This document shows positions 9,003 to 18,204 of a stretch of DNA of 64,000 nt, piece by piece. Both the position numbers and the translations under genes were made by a program. The stretch is from contig CAXXFI010000002.1 of the NCBI GenBank assembly GCA_963665155.2, forward strand, positions 558,001 to 622,000. The letters are read 5' to 3'. Below the pieces are notes generated by a model that was not told the origin of the DNA, made no database searches, and saw nothing but the letters and a program-made list of their open reading frames with translations. The DNA comes from UBA1141 sp963665155. Lineage in GTDB: Bacteria > Chloroflexota > Dehalococcoidia > Lucifugimonadales > UBA3495. Within the stretch, counting starts at the first letter, position 1; each line of letters begins with the position of its first letter.

Positions 9003-9845
9003 ATGAATACATCACATAAACCGGTCGCCGTCGTGATAGGGGCGACATCCAAATGGCAGTCAGATGGCCGCAATACCAAACTGGCCCACGGTAAGGAGGT
9101 CGACGACAGCGACATGCCCGTGGGCGTCCGCTGGGGCGTAGGCGGCGCGATTGCCCAAAAGTTTGCCAACGAAGGATTTTTCGTCGTGCTGACGACCCGT
9201 ACTGCCGCCAATGCTTCGGCGTTGGAAAGTGCGATCGGAGAGCAAGGCGGCGAAAGCATGATCGTCGAGCTGGACCTAGTGTCCAGTGACTCCATATCAA
9301 ATGCCTTCGCCCAGATTAGAGAGCAAGCCGGTGACCCGGATGTCTTGGTCTACAATGCGGGCTACCTGGAGGGACGGGACCTGCCGCCGGAAAAAGAATT
9401 GCTGGAACACATCCCTGTTGAGATGTTCGATACCGCCCAGCACATCGCCAGCCGCGGACCGTTCTTGGTCGCCAAGGAAGTTTTGCCCGCCATGCGGGAG
9501 AAGGGCGAAGGCTCTTTCCTGATATCAAATAACTCGATGTCCTTGCGCGGAAAGAAGCGGATGACCGGGCAGTCGCTGTACTATCCAAGAGTGATGATGC
9601 GCACCCTGGCTCAGGTGCTGACCGAAGAATATTCCGAGCACGGCATACACGTAGCAAACGTTGTGATAGACGGCCTGATTGACTCTCCCGGCACCCGAGC
9701 TTTGCCGCTTGCCCAGAATCAGCCTGACGTGATAATGAATCCCGTCAAGATCGCTGAGGCTTTCTACTATCTACACACCCAGGACAAGTCTTGCTGGACC
9801 CACGAACTCCAATTGACTCCGTTCCCGACCAAACCCAGCTTTTAA
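9003..9845 (+). CDS. Short-chain dehydrogenase/reductase (SDR) family protein
   Basis: The 280-residue protein has the SDR order of motifs: PVAVVIGATS, then GVGGAIAQKFANEGFFVVLTTR, ELDLVSSDS, the structural VLVYNAGYLEG (NAG motif) and SNNSMSLRGKK with the catalytic Ser region. Two things are odd. The glycine-rich loop is split by about 28 extra residues between GATS and GVGG. The usual YxxxK is replaced by a YYPRVMMR sequence without Lys at the expected place. It may therefore be an atypical or non-catalytic SDR. The start ATG follows gggaaggaattcgac. The IS1182-type copy 2 lies 41 bases past its stop. Confidence 0.82.
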   Translation: MNTSHKPVAVVIGATSKWQSDGRNTKLAHGKEVDDSDMPVGVRWGVGGAIAQKFANEGFFVVLTTRTAANASALESAIGEQGGESMIVELDLVSSDSISNAFAQIREQAGDPDVLVYNAGYLEGRDLPPEKELLEHIPVEMFDTAQHIASRGPFLVAKEVLPAMREKGEGSFLISNNSMSLRGKKRMTGQSLYYPRVMMRTLAQVLTEEYSEHGIHVANVVIDGLIDSPGTRALPLAQNQPDVIMNPVKIAEAFYYLHTQDKSCWTHELQLTPFPTKPSF

Positions 9846-9886
9846 GGACCTTAGCTTTGTGGTACGGGATCATCGGTAATTTTCGC

Positions 9887-11674
9887 CTAGAAACCCGGCT
9901 GAAAAGCCCTGCTGTGACGGGATGGCGTGGAGGATAACCAGTGGACTGTAAGTCTGAGGCTAAGAGTGACCCAGTTGGCTGCGGCCAATATGAATTGGGT
10001 AGTAACGATGGGCGACCCTGGGGCTTGCTGGTCCGGTTTATCGTGAGAGGAGCCTGGAGCCGGAGATATCATCCCCATCTTGGTAGCCACCAGGGTCAGG
10101 TTGGCCACCGTGGCCGCCATGAGTAGTTGGAATCGGGTCTTGGCTCGGCCGAAGTAGCGAGATTGGCGGACCCCCAGTTGCGCCAGCCGCGCCAGGCGAT
10201 GCTCGGCCGCCTGGCGCAGCCTACGGTATTCAGCAAAGCCCTCACTCCGCTGGAAGTCCCGGGCTTGTTGCAAGAGCGCCTCTTGGGGATGCAGGGCTAC
10301 GGTGCGTCCCGCCCCGTACCGCGCCGCCACGCGCTGGGACCGCAGGGGGCATACGCCGCAGACCGCCGGGTCGAATTGGAAACTCCGGGCCAGGTAGGTC
10401 CGACCCAACCGGTTGGTCCGGGTGCCGAAGGTCCGCAGGGTGTGGGTAACATTACCGGCTGGGCAGGTGCAGGTTCCTGCCTCCAAGTCGATCTGGAAGT
10501 CCTCCTTGGGGAAGCAGGCCTTATTAGGGCGACCCGGCACCTTGGCTATTAGAGTCCGACCAGCATCGGCAAAGGCCTGCCGCGTCCCGCCATCCCCATA
10601 GGCCGCATCCCCGATAGTCTCCTCCACCGCTATGCCCGTGTTCTCCTCACTCTGCTCCACCAGTTCCAGGACTCCAGTGTTGTCACCGGCATTGCCGGGC
10701 AGGATGTCTACCGCGGTCACCAGTTGGGAATCGGTATCCACCACCACCGCAGCCTTATGTCCGTCGAAGCGTTTGCTGCTGCTTTTACGGCCGTGGCGCA
10801 TCTCCGGGTCGTGTACCGAAGGGATGCGGTCCCGGCTTACCCCATCCTTCAGGGCTGGGCCATCCTCCTGGCGTTCCACATCCTGCAGTAACAGTTGCCC
10901 CAGCAACTCCGCCGCTTCCACTATACCCTGGCGCTGGGGGCTCTCCTCGGGGAACTGACCCTGGACCTGACGGGCCAGCTCCAACACCAGGTCGGCATCG
11001 GCTACTATCTTCTGCAGTAAGGCTTGCCGCTCTTTCTGGTTGTCCCAGTCAATCTCTGCCTCTCCCTTCACACTGGAGCCAAAGTAGAGTTCCAGACCGT
11101 GTCTCAAGGCCCATTCCTCGGGCCGCGTCCCATCCAGGTCCGAAAGCGCCCGCACTACCTGGACTATGCCGTCGGCCAGCAAGTTGTAGGTGTCCTTGAC
11201 CGCCCCTCGGCCCAGAATGTAGGTGGTGTCTACCGCCACCTTCATCCGGCGTCCTTTCAGGTATCCGGTCTGCCGGGCGAATTGGAGGCTGCGCTGAAAG
11301 ACGGCCCGCACCCGGTCGTGGAGGATCAGCTGGGCTCGAAACAGCTGCAGCGTGCTCTTGGCAAAGGGCCGGTCCTCCACCTCAATCCCCAACGCCACCT
11401 TCCACCGGATATCAAAATCCGCCCGCTGTTTGGCTTCGGCGTCGCTGACTTTGTCGTAGGCTTGCAACAACAGCGCAGTGGCCACCAGACTTGGGGGCAC
11501 GCTATCCCGGCCATTGTCTGGGCAATATAGCTCGGCGAACTCTTCGTCTCGAAATAGCTGTCCCCGCAGGGAGGCCAGGAAGCCATAGAAGGAGCCCCGG
11601 CCCACATAGTCCAGGTACAGGTGATCCGCTTCCAGCAGCCCTCGTTGCGCCGACCGTACTCCCAGCATCCTCAA
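9887..11674 (-). CDS. IS1182-family transposase (copy 2)
   Basis: 595 residues, differing from copy 1 by a Cys-to-Arg change in the cysteine cluster (PLRSQR instead of PLRSQC) and a Pro-to-Leu change (EYRRLRQ instead of EYRRPRQ). DDE domain and N-terminal domain as in copy 1. Its TAG stop again comes from the CTAG flank. Confidence 0.93.
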   Translation of the reverse strand: MRMLGVRSAQRGLLEADHLYLDYVGRGSFYGFLASLRGQLFRDEEFAELYCPDNGRDSVPPSLVATALLLQAYDKVSDAEAKQRADFDIRWKVALGIEVEDRPFAKSTLQLFRAQLILHDRVRAVFQRSLQFARQTGYLKGRRMKVAVDTTYILGRGAVKDTYNLLADGIVQVVRALSDLDGTRPEEWALRHGLELYFGSSVKGEAEIDWDNQKERQALLQKIVADADLVLELARQVQGQFPEESPQRQGIVEAAELLGQLLLQDVERQEDGPALKDGVSRDRIPSVHDPEMRHGRKSSSKRFDGHKAAVVVDTDSQLVTAVDILPGNAGDNTGVLELVEQSEENTGIAVEETIGDAAYGDGGTRQAFADAGRTLIAKVPGRPNKACFPKEDFQIDLEAGTCTCPAGNVTHTLRTFGTRTNRLGRTYLARSFQFDPAVCGVCPLRSQRVAARYGAGRTVALHPQEALLQQARDFQRSEGFAEYRRLRQAAEHRLARLAQLGVRQSRYFGRAKTRFQLLMAATVANLTLVATKMGMISPAPGSSHDKPDQQAPGSPIVTTQFILAAANWVTLSLRLTVHWLSSTPSRHSRAFQPGF

Positions 11675-11751
11675 CCTCCCACACCCATTTATTAAATCTC
11701 TTGCCCAGTATATCGGGACAGCCTAGGTCAGGGTACTTTTCGGCCGGAGTT
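9891..11751 (-). mobile_element. IS1182-type insertion sequence, copy 2 (1861 bp)
   Basis: The same length and ends as 2760-4620, with CTAG at 9887-9890 and 11752-11755. Only a few substitutions separate the copies, for example at 10219 and around 10331. The right-hand CTAG is also the left-hand flank of the IS701-type element that follows. Confidence 0.9.
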
Positions 11752-11826
11752 CTAGTATTACAACGTCAGTTAGTTTGATAGGATGACTGTGTAGCTGGAG
11801 AGGGAATAGGCAGGTGAGGTGGGGAT

Positions 11827-13110
11827 GTGGATGCGGCAGCTTTCGAGCAGGTGTACGGGTCATTTCGGGATTTTCACGCTTACTTCGCGCCGCTGTTTGG
11901 CCGCCGGGAGACGCGGGAGCACAGCGGTCATTATCTCCAGGCCCTGCTGGTACAGTCTGGGGAGCGGCGCAACGCTGAGAACCTGTCGGAGACGGTTCCG
12001 GGGTCAGCCCGAGGGATGCAGCGGTTTCTCACCGATTCTCCCTGGGACGATGAGGTGATTATAGGACGGCTGCAGGAGTACCTGGGAACCCGGCTGGAGC
12101 ATCCGGAAGGGGTGTGGGTGCTGGACGGCAGCGACTTTCCCAAGCAGGGGAGGAAGTCGGTGGGAGTGGCCCGGCAGTACTGCGGGAGGCTGGGGAAGGT
12201 GGCCAACTGCCAGGCGGGGATGTTCCTGGCCTATGTCAGCCCGTTGGGACGGGCATTGGTGGACAAGGGGCTGTATCTGCCCGAGAGTTGGACCTCGGAC
12301 AAAGACCGGTGTGAGGCGGCGGGTGTGCCGGAGGATAGGCAGGGCTACCGGTCCAAGACGGAGTTGGCCTTGGAGATGGTGGGGCGGGCGCAGGAGCGGG
12401 GCCACCTGAAGGCTGGATGGGTCGCGGCGGACGACGCCTTCGGGATGTCGCCGTCCTTCCGGGAGGGCCTGGCGGCCTTGGGGATGTGGTACGTGCTGGA
12501 CGTTCCGTCCGGCTTTACGGTGTGGCCGCCGGAGCCTGCCTGGACCAGTGCGGAGTATCAGGGATTCGGGCGTCCCCGCAAACCCAGGCTGCGAGACGGT
12601 CAGCGCCGGACCATGGAGCAGCGCAGCGACGAGTTGCCGGAGGAGGCCTGGCGTGAGATTACGGTGGCCGAGGGAAGCCAGGGGCCACGCAGCTACCTTT
12701 TCAGCGCCCAGAGGGTGCGACCGACCAGCAGGCGCAAGCCCGGCGAAATCCACTGGGCCGTCTACCGCCGGAACCGGGACGGCAGCGAACCCCGCTACTA
12801 CCTGTCCAATGCTCCGGAGGATACCCCGTTGGAGACCCTGGCATACGTGGGAGGCTCCCGTTGGCGTATAGAAACGGAGTTTGAGACGGAGAAAAGCGAC
12901 GTAGGCCTGGACGAGTACGAGACCCGCACCTGGGCTGGCTGGCATCACCACGTGGCCCTGTGCCTGCTGGGCGGAGCTTTTCTGCTGAGCCTGCAACAGG
13001 CTTGGGGGGAAAAAGATGCCCCGGATCACGAGGCCGCAGGTCTACCGGGTGGTGCGGGAAATGCTGCCCCGGGAACGGTTCGGGCCAACCGAGTTGCTGC
13101 GGTGGCTTGA
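11827..13110 (+). CDS. IS701-family transposase (copy A)
   Basis: A 427-residue DDE transposase. The N-terminal region runs FRDFHAYFAPLFGRRETREH and LSETVPGSARGMQRFLTD. The first catalytic Asp is in GVWVLDGSDFPKQGRKSVGV, the second in KAGWVAADDAFGMSPSFREG, and the final Glu lies in RWRIETEFETEKSDVGLDEY. These blocks identify IS701. The start appears to be GTG at 11827 after gaggtgggg. The last 30 residues overlap another frame (13016-13198) that looks more like the natural C-terminus. Confidence 0.92.
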   Translation: MDAAAFEQVYGSFRDFHAYFAPLFGRRETREHSGHYLQALLVQSGERRNAENLSETVPGSARGMQRFLTDSPWDDEVIIGRLQEYLGTRLEHPEGVWVLDGSDFPKQGRKSVGVARQYCGRLGKVANCQAGMFLAYVSPLGRALVDKGLYLPESWTSDKDRCEAAGVPEDRQGYRSKTELALEMVGRAQERGHLKAGWVAADDAFGMSPSFREGLAALGMWYVLDVPSGFTVWPPEPAWTSAEYQGFGRPRKPRLRDGQRRTMEQRSDELPEEAWREITVAEGSQGPRSYLFSAQRVRPTSRRKPGEIHWAVYRRNRDGSEPRYYLSNAPEDTPLETLAYVGGSRWRIETEFETEKSDVGLDEYETRTWAGWHHHVALCLLGGAFLLSLQQAWGEKDAPDHEAAGLPGGAGNAAPGTVRANRVAAVA

Positions 13111-13198
13111 GGATACGCAGGACAGTAACGAACGGGCCAAACGCTCCCATGCCAAGCGCCGCGCCGCCATGCGGGCATCACCCCACATCCCTCCCTGA
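13016..13198 (+). CDS. C-terminal tail of IS701 transposase in the +1 frame, or small accessory ORF
   Basis: 60 residues (MPRITRPQVYRVVREMLPRE...), basic, in the +1 frame relative to the transposase and starting at a G6A5 run (near 13004-13014). The joined sequence QQAWGEK then MPRITRP reads as a continuous protein. Both element copies show the same arrangement, so it is either a programmed shift, an independent start at the ATG, or an old lesion that has spread. Confidence 0.55.
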   Translation: MPRITRPQVYRVVREMLPRERFGPTELLRWLEDTQDSNERAKRSHAKRRAAMRASPHIPP

Positions 13199-13289
13199 AC
13201 TGACGTTGTAATACTAGGAGTCTGTCCGACGATTAAGTGGGATCTGCAGTGCCCGGAAAACCAAGTTCCGGGGAACCAAGTCAATTCAT

Positions 13290-14106
13290 TAAGGACCCGG
13301 TGTTCCTACGCCGCAACCCCCGAAGGGCCGTATCTGGCGCCTTGGGTTGAAGAGTGGGGGCTCGCCACAGTTTCAGTATATTGTGGATCATGGCCACCAG
13401 GGTGAATTCCCCTGCCACCTTTTCCATGCCTGGCAGCAGGAACTGCAGATCGCCCGCCCTTCCGTGGTCCGCAGTTTGTCCCGCAGGGCAGCACGCAGAT
13501 GTGTCCTACTGCGGCTTCGGTGGCCGATTCCCCCCACAGGTGGTGCCGCTCTCGCCCAGTGGCAACGTAGGCATCAATCTGCCGCTCTGCCAGGGTCCTC
13601 AGGTTGCTTTCGCTGCAGTAGCCCGCATCCGCCGTGAACCATTTTGGCCGTCATTCCTCTTCGGGAACCCCCACTCTAGCCAGGTTCTCCTCCAGCCCAT
13701 CCAGCATGGGCTTCAGCCTGAGGGTGTCGCCGCTGTGGGATGTAACCTCCTGCGCCACGACTTGGGTGTTGTAGCCCTGAATCTAACCATGAGAACTCGG
13801 CTGTCCGGGTCGGTGAAATTGCTCTGTTCCTTGGGCTTTGGCGCCTCCCTCTCGGCGGCGGCTACCTCTTCCGGCGCCGCACCCCTGGCCAGCTCGCTCC
13901 TTCCCCCGGTTCTTCGCCCCCTCGCCTCCCGTATCTTCTCCAGGCGTCCTTCCCGCCTCCGTAACTCCTCGGGCAACTCATCCCCCCTCTGCTCCGGCCC
14001 ATACTCGGCGTCCTCGGCCTCGCCCACCTCTGCCGCCCGGCGCAGCAACTCTTTTACCTCCGCCTCCAGTTGGGGTTCCACCTCCTGTATGCGCCCGTAG
14101 CTCATG
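13290..14106 (-). pseudogene. decayed IS1182-family transposase, C-terminal half (different lineage)
   Basis: Read on the minus strand, the sequence passes through several frames with recognisable blocks: KELLRRAAEVGEAEDAEYG (charged coiled coil), NFTDPDSRV, IQGYNTQVVAQEVT, LKPMLDGLEENLARVGVPEE, WFTADAGYCSESNLRTLAER (DDE acidic residue with GYCSE) and, in another frame near the end, MEKVAGEFTLVAMIHNILKL. Multiple frameshifts and stops separate them. This is not a copy of the intact 595-residue element. The N-terminal half is absent. Confidence 0.7.
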
Positions 14107-14129
14107 GCTTTGTGCTTGGAGAGAATTGA

Positions 14130-15409
14130 GTCCCTTGGCCCGCCAGGTTCCGAAGAGGGATGCCAGAGTCATTTTGGTGTAGGCGACCTGCTCCAAGCGA
14201 TTGCCGCCTCTAATCTTGCGGCTGGTGACCAGATGCCGCAGGCTACGCTCAGCGGCATTGTTATCAGATGGCACGGCAGGTGCCCCAACAAAGACCAACA
14301 GTTCTTTGATGAAACGTTGAATGCGTCGGCAGAGCTTACCCTGGACCGCTAATGGGTCATCCAGGAATGGGCGGCAGCCGATCAGCAGTTTACGCTCCAG
14401 CGCTAGTTGGTAGCGGCGGCGTTGTTTTGCCTCGGGGTGAACGAAGGCCTTGGGTTCAGCATGCAGTTTATGAATAGCCTTTGCCCACCGGGCAAGTTTG
14501 GTGTCTTGTGGGTACACCCCCTCAGTTCATGGATGTCCCGCAGCAGATGGGCCCAGCAACGCTGCTTCGGGCCAGGGTAATGATTATAGGCAGCGTAGAA
14601 ATCGCTCACCAGAACCCCACCGAAAGACTCATCCAAGACCTCATCAACCACTCCCTTTCCTCGGCTGCGGCGCAGGAAGTACCGCTCAGTGGGGGTGCTG
14701 AAGGTCCAAACGTAGCCGTTGGCCCCGTCCTGGCGTCAGCCGGTTTCGTCGGCATGCACCACCGGGCTACCTCGGACTCGCTCCAGGACTTCCGCCACTG
14801 CCCCTTGTGTCCGGTTGGCTGCTCCATAGGATGGCCTGGACGATGCCGCCGACGCTCAAGTCCAACTGATGGACTGTCTTGAGGTACCATTGGATCATTC
14901 GAAAGGGCCGCCGCCCCTCTTCCCGCAGTGTTGCAATCAAGCTCACCAGGTTGACACCCAACCGCTGCTGGCCCACCACCGCGTCCTTTAATGCCACCTT
15001 GGGCACCGGCGCGCTTCACAAACCGGACAATTGCACGCCAGTATGACATGCTCGGTGACCTGGACCGGAGCCACGGGAATCTCAATGACTTCGCGGTCCG
15101 GTGCACCCATCCCCCAACCAGTTGCGTCCCACAGTCTGGACAGGCCTCCACGGCATGTTCCACCCGGTGGGTTGGAGCCATCCGATGCCTCGCAAAACCG
15201 TGCGGACGCGGCTTTCGCGTCGCCTTTCTTGGCTTTGGTCGACCCAAGGGCGGCTAGTTGCCCGGCATTCCAGGCGAGTTCCGTTGGTTCACACGACCTT
15301 CCAAAGCCGCCACCCGTTATTGCAACTCGATATTGGTGGCCCTTAGCTCTGCGATAATAACCAGCAGGTCTTCTCGGCTCGCCGTGTTCAGATCCTGTTC
15401 GGTGTCCAT
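14130..15409 (-). pseudogene. decayed IS66-family transposase (TnpC)
   Basis: From an ATG at 15409 the sequence begins MDTEQDLNTASREDLLVIIA, the coiled N-terminus of IS66 TnpC, but stops soon after. Further blocks appear in several frames: the zinc-finger region ACPDCGTQLVGGW, the DDE segment LDESFGGVLVSDFYAAYNHY, the QRCWAHLLRDIHEL block and the C-terminal VPSDNNAAERSLRHLVTSRK. Frameshifts and stops throughout show that it is a dead element. No tnpA or tnpB partner was seen. Confidence 0.75.
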
Positions 15410-15764
15410 GCCTCTCGTCTACCACAACTACACCTTCAGATGCATCGAGCTTTGACACCGCCTTTGAACCAATTCACCTCATCAACTCTGAACAATTATG
15501 GTGCGCCCAAACCCCAACATTTCCCTAAAACGCATACTTCTGCTACCATGCAACTGATCCAAGGATCCTCTATCCTTCGGTCGGCACGCAACTTTTTGGA
15601 GACCAAGGGTGTATCTTTGGCGCTGTTCATAGGAATACCGTCGATTATTCGAACGTCTTTTATTCAACAGAACGCGCTGGTCTCTTGGTCCAGATTGTTT
15701 CCTGTACCTGGGTTTTGGGAAGTCCTCAAACGCACGACGGAATCTCACTGATCCGCGCTGATCA
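15410..15764. other. intergenic region upstream of yvcK
   Basis: About 355 bases. No gene recognised. It presumably holds the yvcK promoter and the worn end of the IS66 remnant. Confidence 0.4.
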
Positions 15765-17153
15765 ATGAATTTACGTAATATCGATAAATCGATACTCGGA
15801 AACCCCATAGCCAGTTCTCTTCTTTTGCTTATGGTCACAGGGCTGTCCCTCAAACGGTGGCTGGCCTTGGGCGCTTTGGGCGTCGCCGCTGTTGCAACCG
15901 GGATCGTCTTTGCATTGGAAGTATCCCTCGGGCCTCATTTCGACTCGATAGTCGGCGTCATAAACCCCCGGAACACGGACCCCACAATCCCTGGGGGAGT
16001 TTTTATCGGCATCGGCGTCTTGGTAGCAGGAATCGCCACCACTGGGCTGGTCAGTTCTCTGGCAGTCGTTTGGCTGCACAGGCGACATTGGCAATTCATG
16101 GACTCCCTGTACGTGGATCGGGTGCTAAGCGGCGCACCGAACATTGTCGCCATCGGCGGCGGAAGCGGCCTGCCAAACTTGCTGAGGGGGATGAAGCACT
16201 ACTCTTCCAACATTACTGCGATTGTTACTGCCACCGACGACGGCGGCAGTTCGGGCCGGTTACGGTCCGAGTTGGGCATCCTCCCGCCGGGTGACATTCG
16301 AAACTGTCTGGTAGCCTTGTCCGATTCTGATGCAATAATGCAGCAACTGATGGACTTCCGGTTTTCGACCAACGGCCAATTGGATGGCCACAGCCTCGGA
16401 AATATTTTGATAGCGGCCCTCTCCAGCATTGGCGGCGATTTTAACCAAGGAGTGGAAGCTGCTAGTCGGCTTTTGGCCATAAGAGGGCGGGTAGTCCCAT
16501 CGACTCCATCGGACGTTACATTGGTTGGCAGCACCGTAACCGGCCAGCAATTGATCGGAGAATCGAGAGTCGGCAACTCTCCCGAACAGCTGCGGTCTCT
16601 GGTCCTAGTCCCGCCCAACCCTCCGGCTCACGCAGACGCCATCAAAGCTATCCAAGAAGCCGATTTGCTAGTATTGGGGCCGGGCAGCCTCTTCACCAGC
16701 ATCGTCCCTAACCTCCTCGTCCACGATGTCGCCAACGCCGTTGCCCGATCCGGCGCTCTTAAGATGTACGTCTGCAATGTTGCCGATGAGCCCGGAGAGA
16801 CCGAAGGATATTCTATAATCGACCATTTGAACGTGATTCGCCATTATGCGGGTCATACCGCCGTCGATATGGTTATTGCCAACAGCAATCTCCCGCAATC
16901 CAGCAGGCAAAGCGATTTGAACCTGATCCCACCTAAAGGCAACTGGGAAGACCCAGCGACGTATGTCGTTGCCGACGTAATAAATGAGGCCAACCCGACG
17001 CATCATGATCCGGTGAAACTGGCCCTTGCGATTACCGATGCCTACCAAAAACATCGGGGGAAGCGTCGGCGCCTACCTCGCCTGCGGCGAAATTTAGAAC
17101 CGGCTCCTTTGACCATAAACCGGTCCGATTCGGCCAACGGGTCCAGACACTAA
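15765..17153 (+). CDS. yvcK: YvcK/CofD-like gluconeogenesis factor with N-terminal membrane helices
   Basis: The 462-residue protein has two hydrophobic helices at the N-terminus (about residues 30-50 and 75-105), then a cytosolic YvcK domain. This starts at NIVAIGGGSGLPNLLRGMKH (nucleotide-sugar binding), continues AIVTATDDGGSSGRLRSELG and GDIRNCLVAL, and reaches DLLVLGPGSLFTSIVPNLLV. YvcK proteins bind UDP-sugars and are needed for cell-shape or envelope homeostasis under gluconeogenic conditions in Bacillus and relatives. They share a fold with the F420-pathway enzyme CofD but do not catalyse that reaction. The membrane-anchored form is seen in Chloroflexota and some Firmicutes. The first codon could be a later ATG, as no strong ribosome site precedes 15765. 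It appears intact. Confidence 0.9.
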   Translation: MNLRNIDKSILGNPIASSLLLLMVTGLSLKRWLALGALGVAAVATGIVFALEVSLGPHFDSIVGVINPRNTDPTIPGGVFIGIGVLVAGIATTGLVSSLAVVWLHRRHWQFMDSLYVDRVLSGAPNIVAIGGGSGLPNLLRGMKHYSSNITAIVTATDDGGSSGRLRSELGILPPGDIRNCLVALSDSDAIMQQLMDFRFSTNGQLDGHSLGNILIAALSSIGGDFNQGVEAASRLLAIRGRVVPSTPSDVTLVGSTVTGQQLIGESRVGNSPEQLRSLVLVPPNPPAHADAIKAIQEADLLVLGPGSLFTSIVPNLLVHDVANAVARSGALKMYVCNVADEPGETEGYSIIDHLNVIRHYAGHTAVDMVIANSNLPQSSRQSDLNLIPPKGNWEDPATYVVADVINEANPTHHDPVKLALAITDAYQKHRGKRRRLPRLRRNLEPAPLTINRSDSANGSRH

Positions 17154-17580
17154 ACAGAGTACAGCCTAATACGACGGCCCAAATTGAATTCGTTCTCCTG
17201 GACGCCTCGACACGACTAAGACCATCCTCATGCCTGGCATCAACTCGTTTCTCCTCTTTTGACCAACTCCCAATAAACCCGGCCAACCTCAGATAGCTTA
17301 ATAATCGGCAGATAAATGCCCGATCGCTAAAGAGCAACTTTGGGCCAAGCCGATCCTCGCCGAGGGTTCGGGAAAGCGAATTGATCGAGGAGACGCCATA
17401 TCGCTTTGGAAAGCTGCCGACCATCTCCGTATTGGGGGTGCCCATACTATGAGATAGTTTCGTTATGGCTTATCAAAACGGGTGCACGCCCACTGTAAGT
17501 GCTCGTAGGGGAACCATATACTCGCTACGTGAGAGAGGTATAAATGCGTGCGGGAGCCGGAAAACTTAGGAGATTAGCAG
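17154..17580. other. intergenic region, promoter area of archaellin pseudogene
   Basis: About 430 bases without a convincing gene. A 12-base match to the IS5-type terminal repeat (tgagatagtttc) lies at 17450-17461 but has no partner nearby. Confidence 0.35.
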
Positions 17581-18140
17581 ATGTGGAATCAATTTATCTA
17601 TCGTCTTAAGCAGGTGAGACGAAATTGGGATGACTAGCGGGGAATCTCCGGCCTTGAGACGGCCATCGTCTTGATAGCCTTCGTCGTAGTCTCCTCGGTT
17701 TTCGCTTTCGCTGCCTTCTCCAATGGTCTGTTCTCCAGCGATAAAGCGAAAGAGACGATTCAAGTAGAATTGGCGGCAACACGAGACAGCATGGAACTTA
17801 AGGGCTCGGTAGTATTGGAAGCTCAAGTGTCCAACGCCGCCGGTGGCGAATCCATCGACCTTACGCCGGGCAAATCGATAATTAAGTACACCGACTACAC
17901 CCAGTCGAAAATGTTCGTGACCACCGGCCGATTTACTGCCACGGGCTTGGGCAGCGCCGACACAAACAAGGTTCTTGAACGCGGCGAAGTCTATTGCTCA
18001 GCCTAGCGTCCTCGCTCAATGACACCGGCGATGACACTTTAAAGAACGAATAGGGCGTAAACACCACATTTAGCCTGGAAATAATACCGCCCAGAGGCGC
18101 AGTATTGTTCATAGAACGCACCACTCTCGTTTTGGATTAG
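17581..18140 (+). pseudogene. archaellin-type flagellin, degenerate
   Basis: An ATG at 17581 with a good ribosome site (aggagatt) starts MWNQFIYRLKQVRRNWDD, then an in-frame TAG. The next codons read RGISGLETAIVLIAFVVVSS then VFAFAAFSNGLFSSDKAKET. This is the class III signal peptide and hydrophobic N-terminal helix of archaellins (basic n-region, G-[LI]-E-T-A after the cleavage site). The stretch AGGESIDLTPGKSIIKYTDY also fits archaellins of Chloroflexota. Near 17970-18010 the frame shifts, after which LNDTGDDTLKNE, a second TAG and NTTFSLEIIPPRGAVLFIER follow, ending at 18140. At least two nonsense codons and one frameshift show that it is not expressed as a full protein. A clean terminator follows. 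Confidence 0.72.
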
Positions 18141-18171
18141 TTCCACCAGACGTCCAAAACCGTATGTAACA

Positions 18172-18204
18172 GAGTCCCTATCAAAATAGGGACTCTTATA
18201 TTTT
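18172..18204 (+). terminator. rho-independent terminator after archaellin pseudogene
   Basis: GAGTCCCTA and TAGGGACTC pair perfectly around a TCAAAA loop, followed by TTATATTTTT. A textbook terminator, still intact although the gene upstream is dead. Confidence 0.9.

Larger units (their letters stand above)
11756..13213 (+). mobile_element. IS701-type insertion sequence, copy A (1458 bp)
   Basis: Terminal inverted repeats TATTACAACGTCAGTT and AACTGACGTTGTAATA, flanked by CTAG at 11752-11755 and 13214-13217. An identical-length copy in the opposite orientation is at 36749-38206. CTAG fits the 4-bp YTAR-type target known for the IS701 family. It contains the transposase at 11827-13110 and an overlapping short frame at 13016-13198. 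Confidence 0.92.

Noticed and set aside
12004..13029. 341-residue minus-strand ORF opposite the IS701 transposase (and its twin at 36933-37958)
   Set aside because: A mirror frame of a GC-rich transposase with Pro/Arg/His-rich composition and no domain; not a gene.
13838..14182. Proline-rich plus-strand ORF over the IS remnants
   Set aside because: Low-complexity reverse frame of the charged coiled coil of a dead transposase.
17450..17461. Solo copy of the IS5-type 12-bp terminal repeat
   Set aside because: No second end and no transposase remnant nearby. It may be a scar but cannot be shown from 12 bases.
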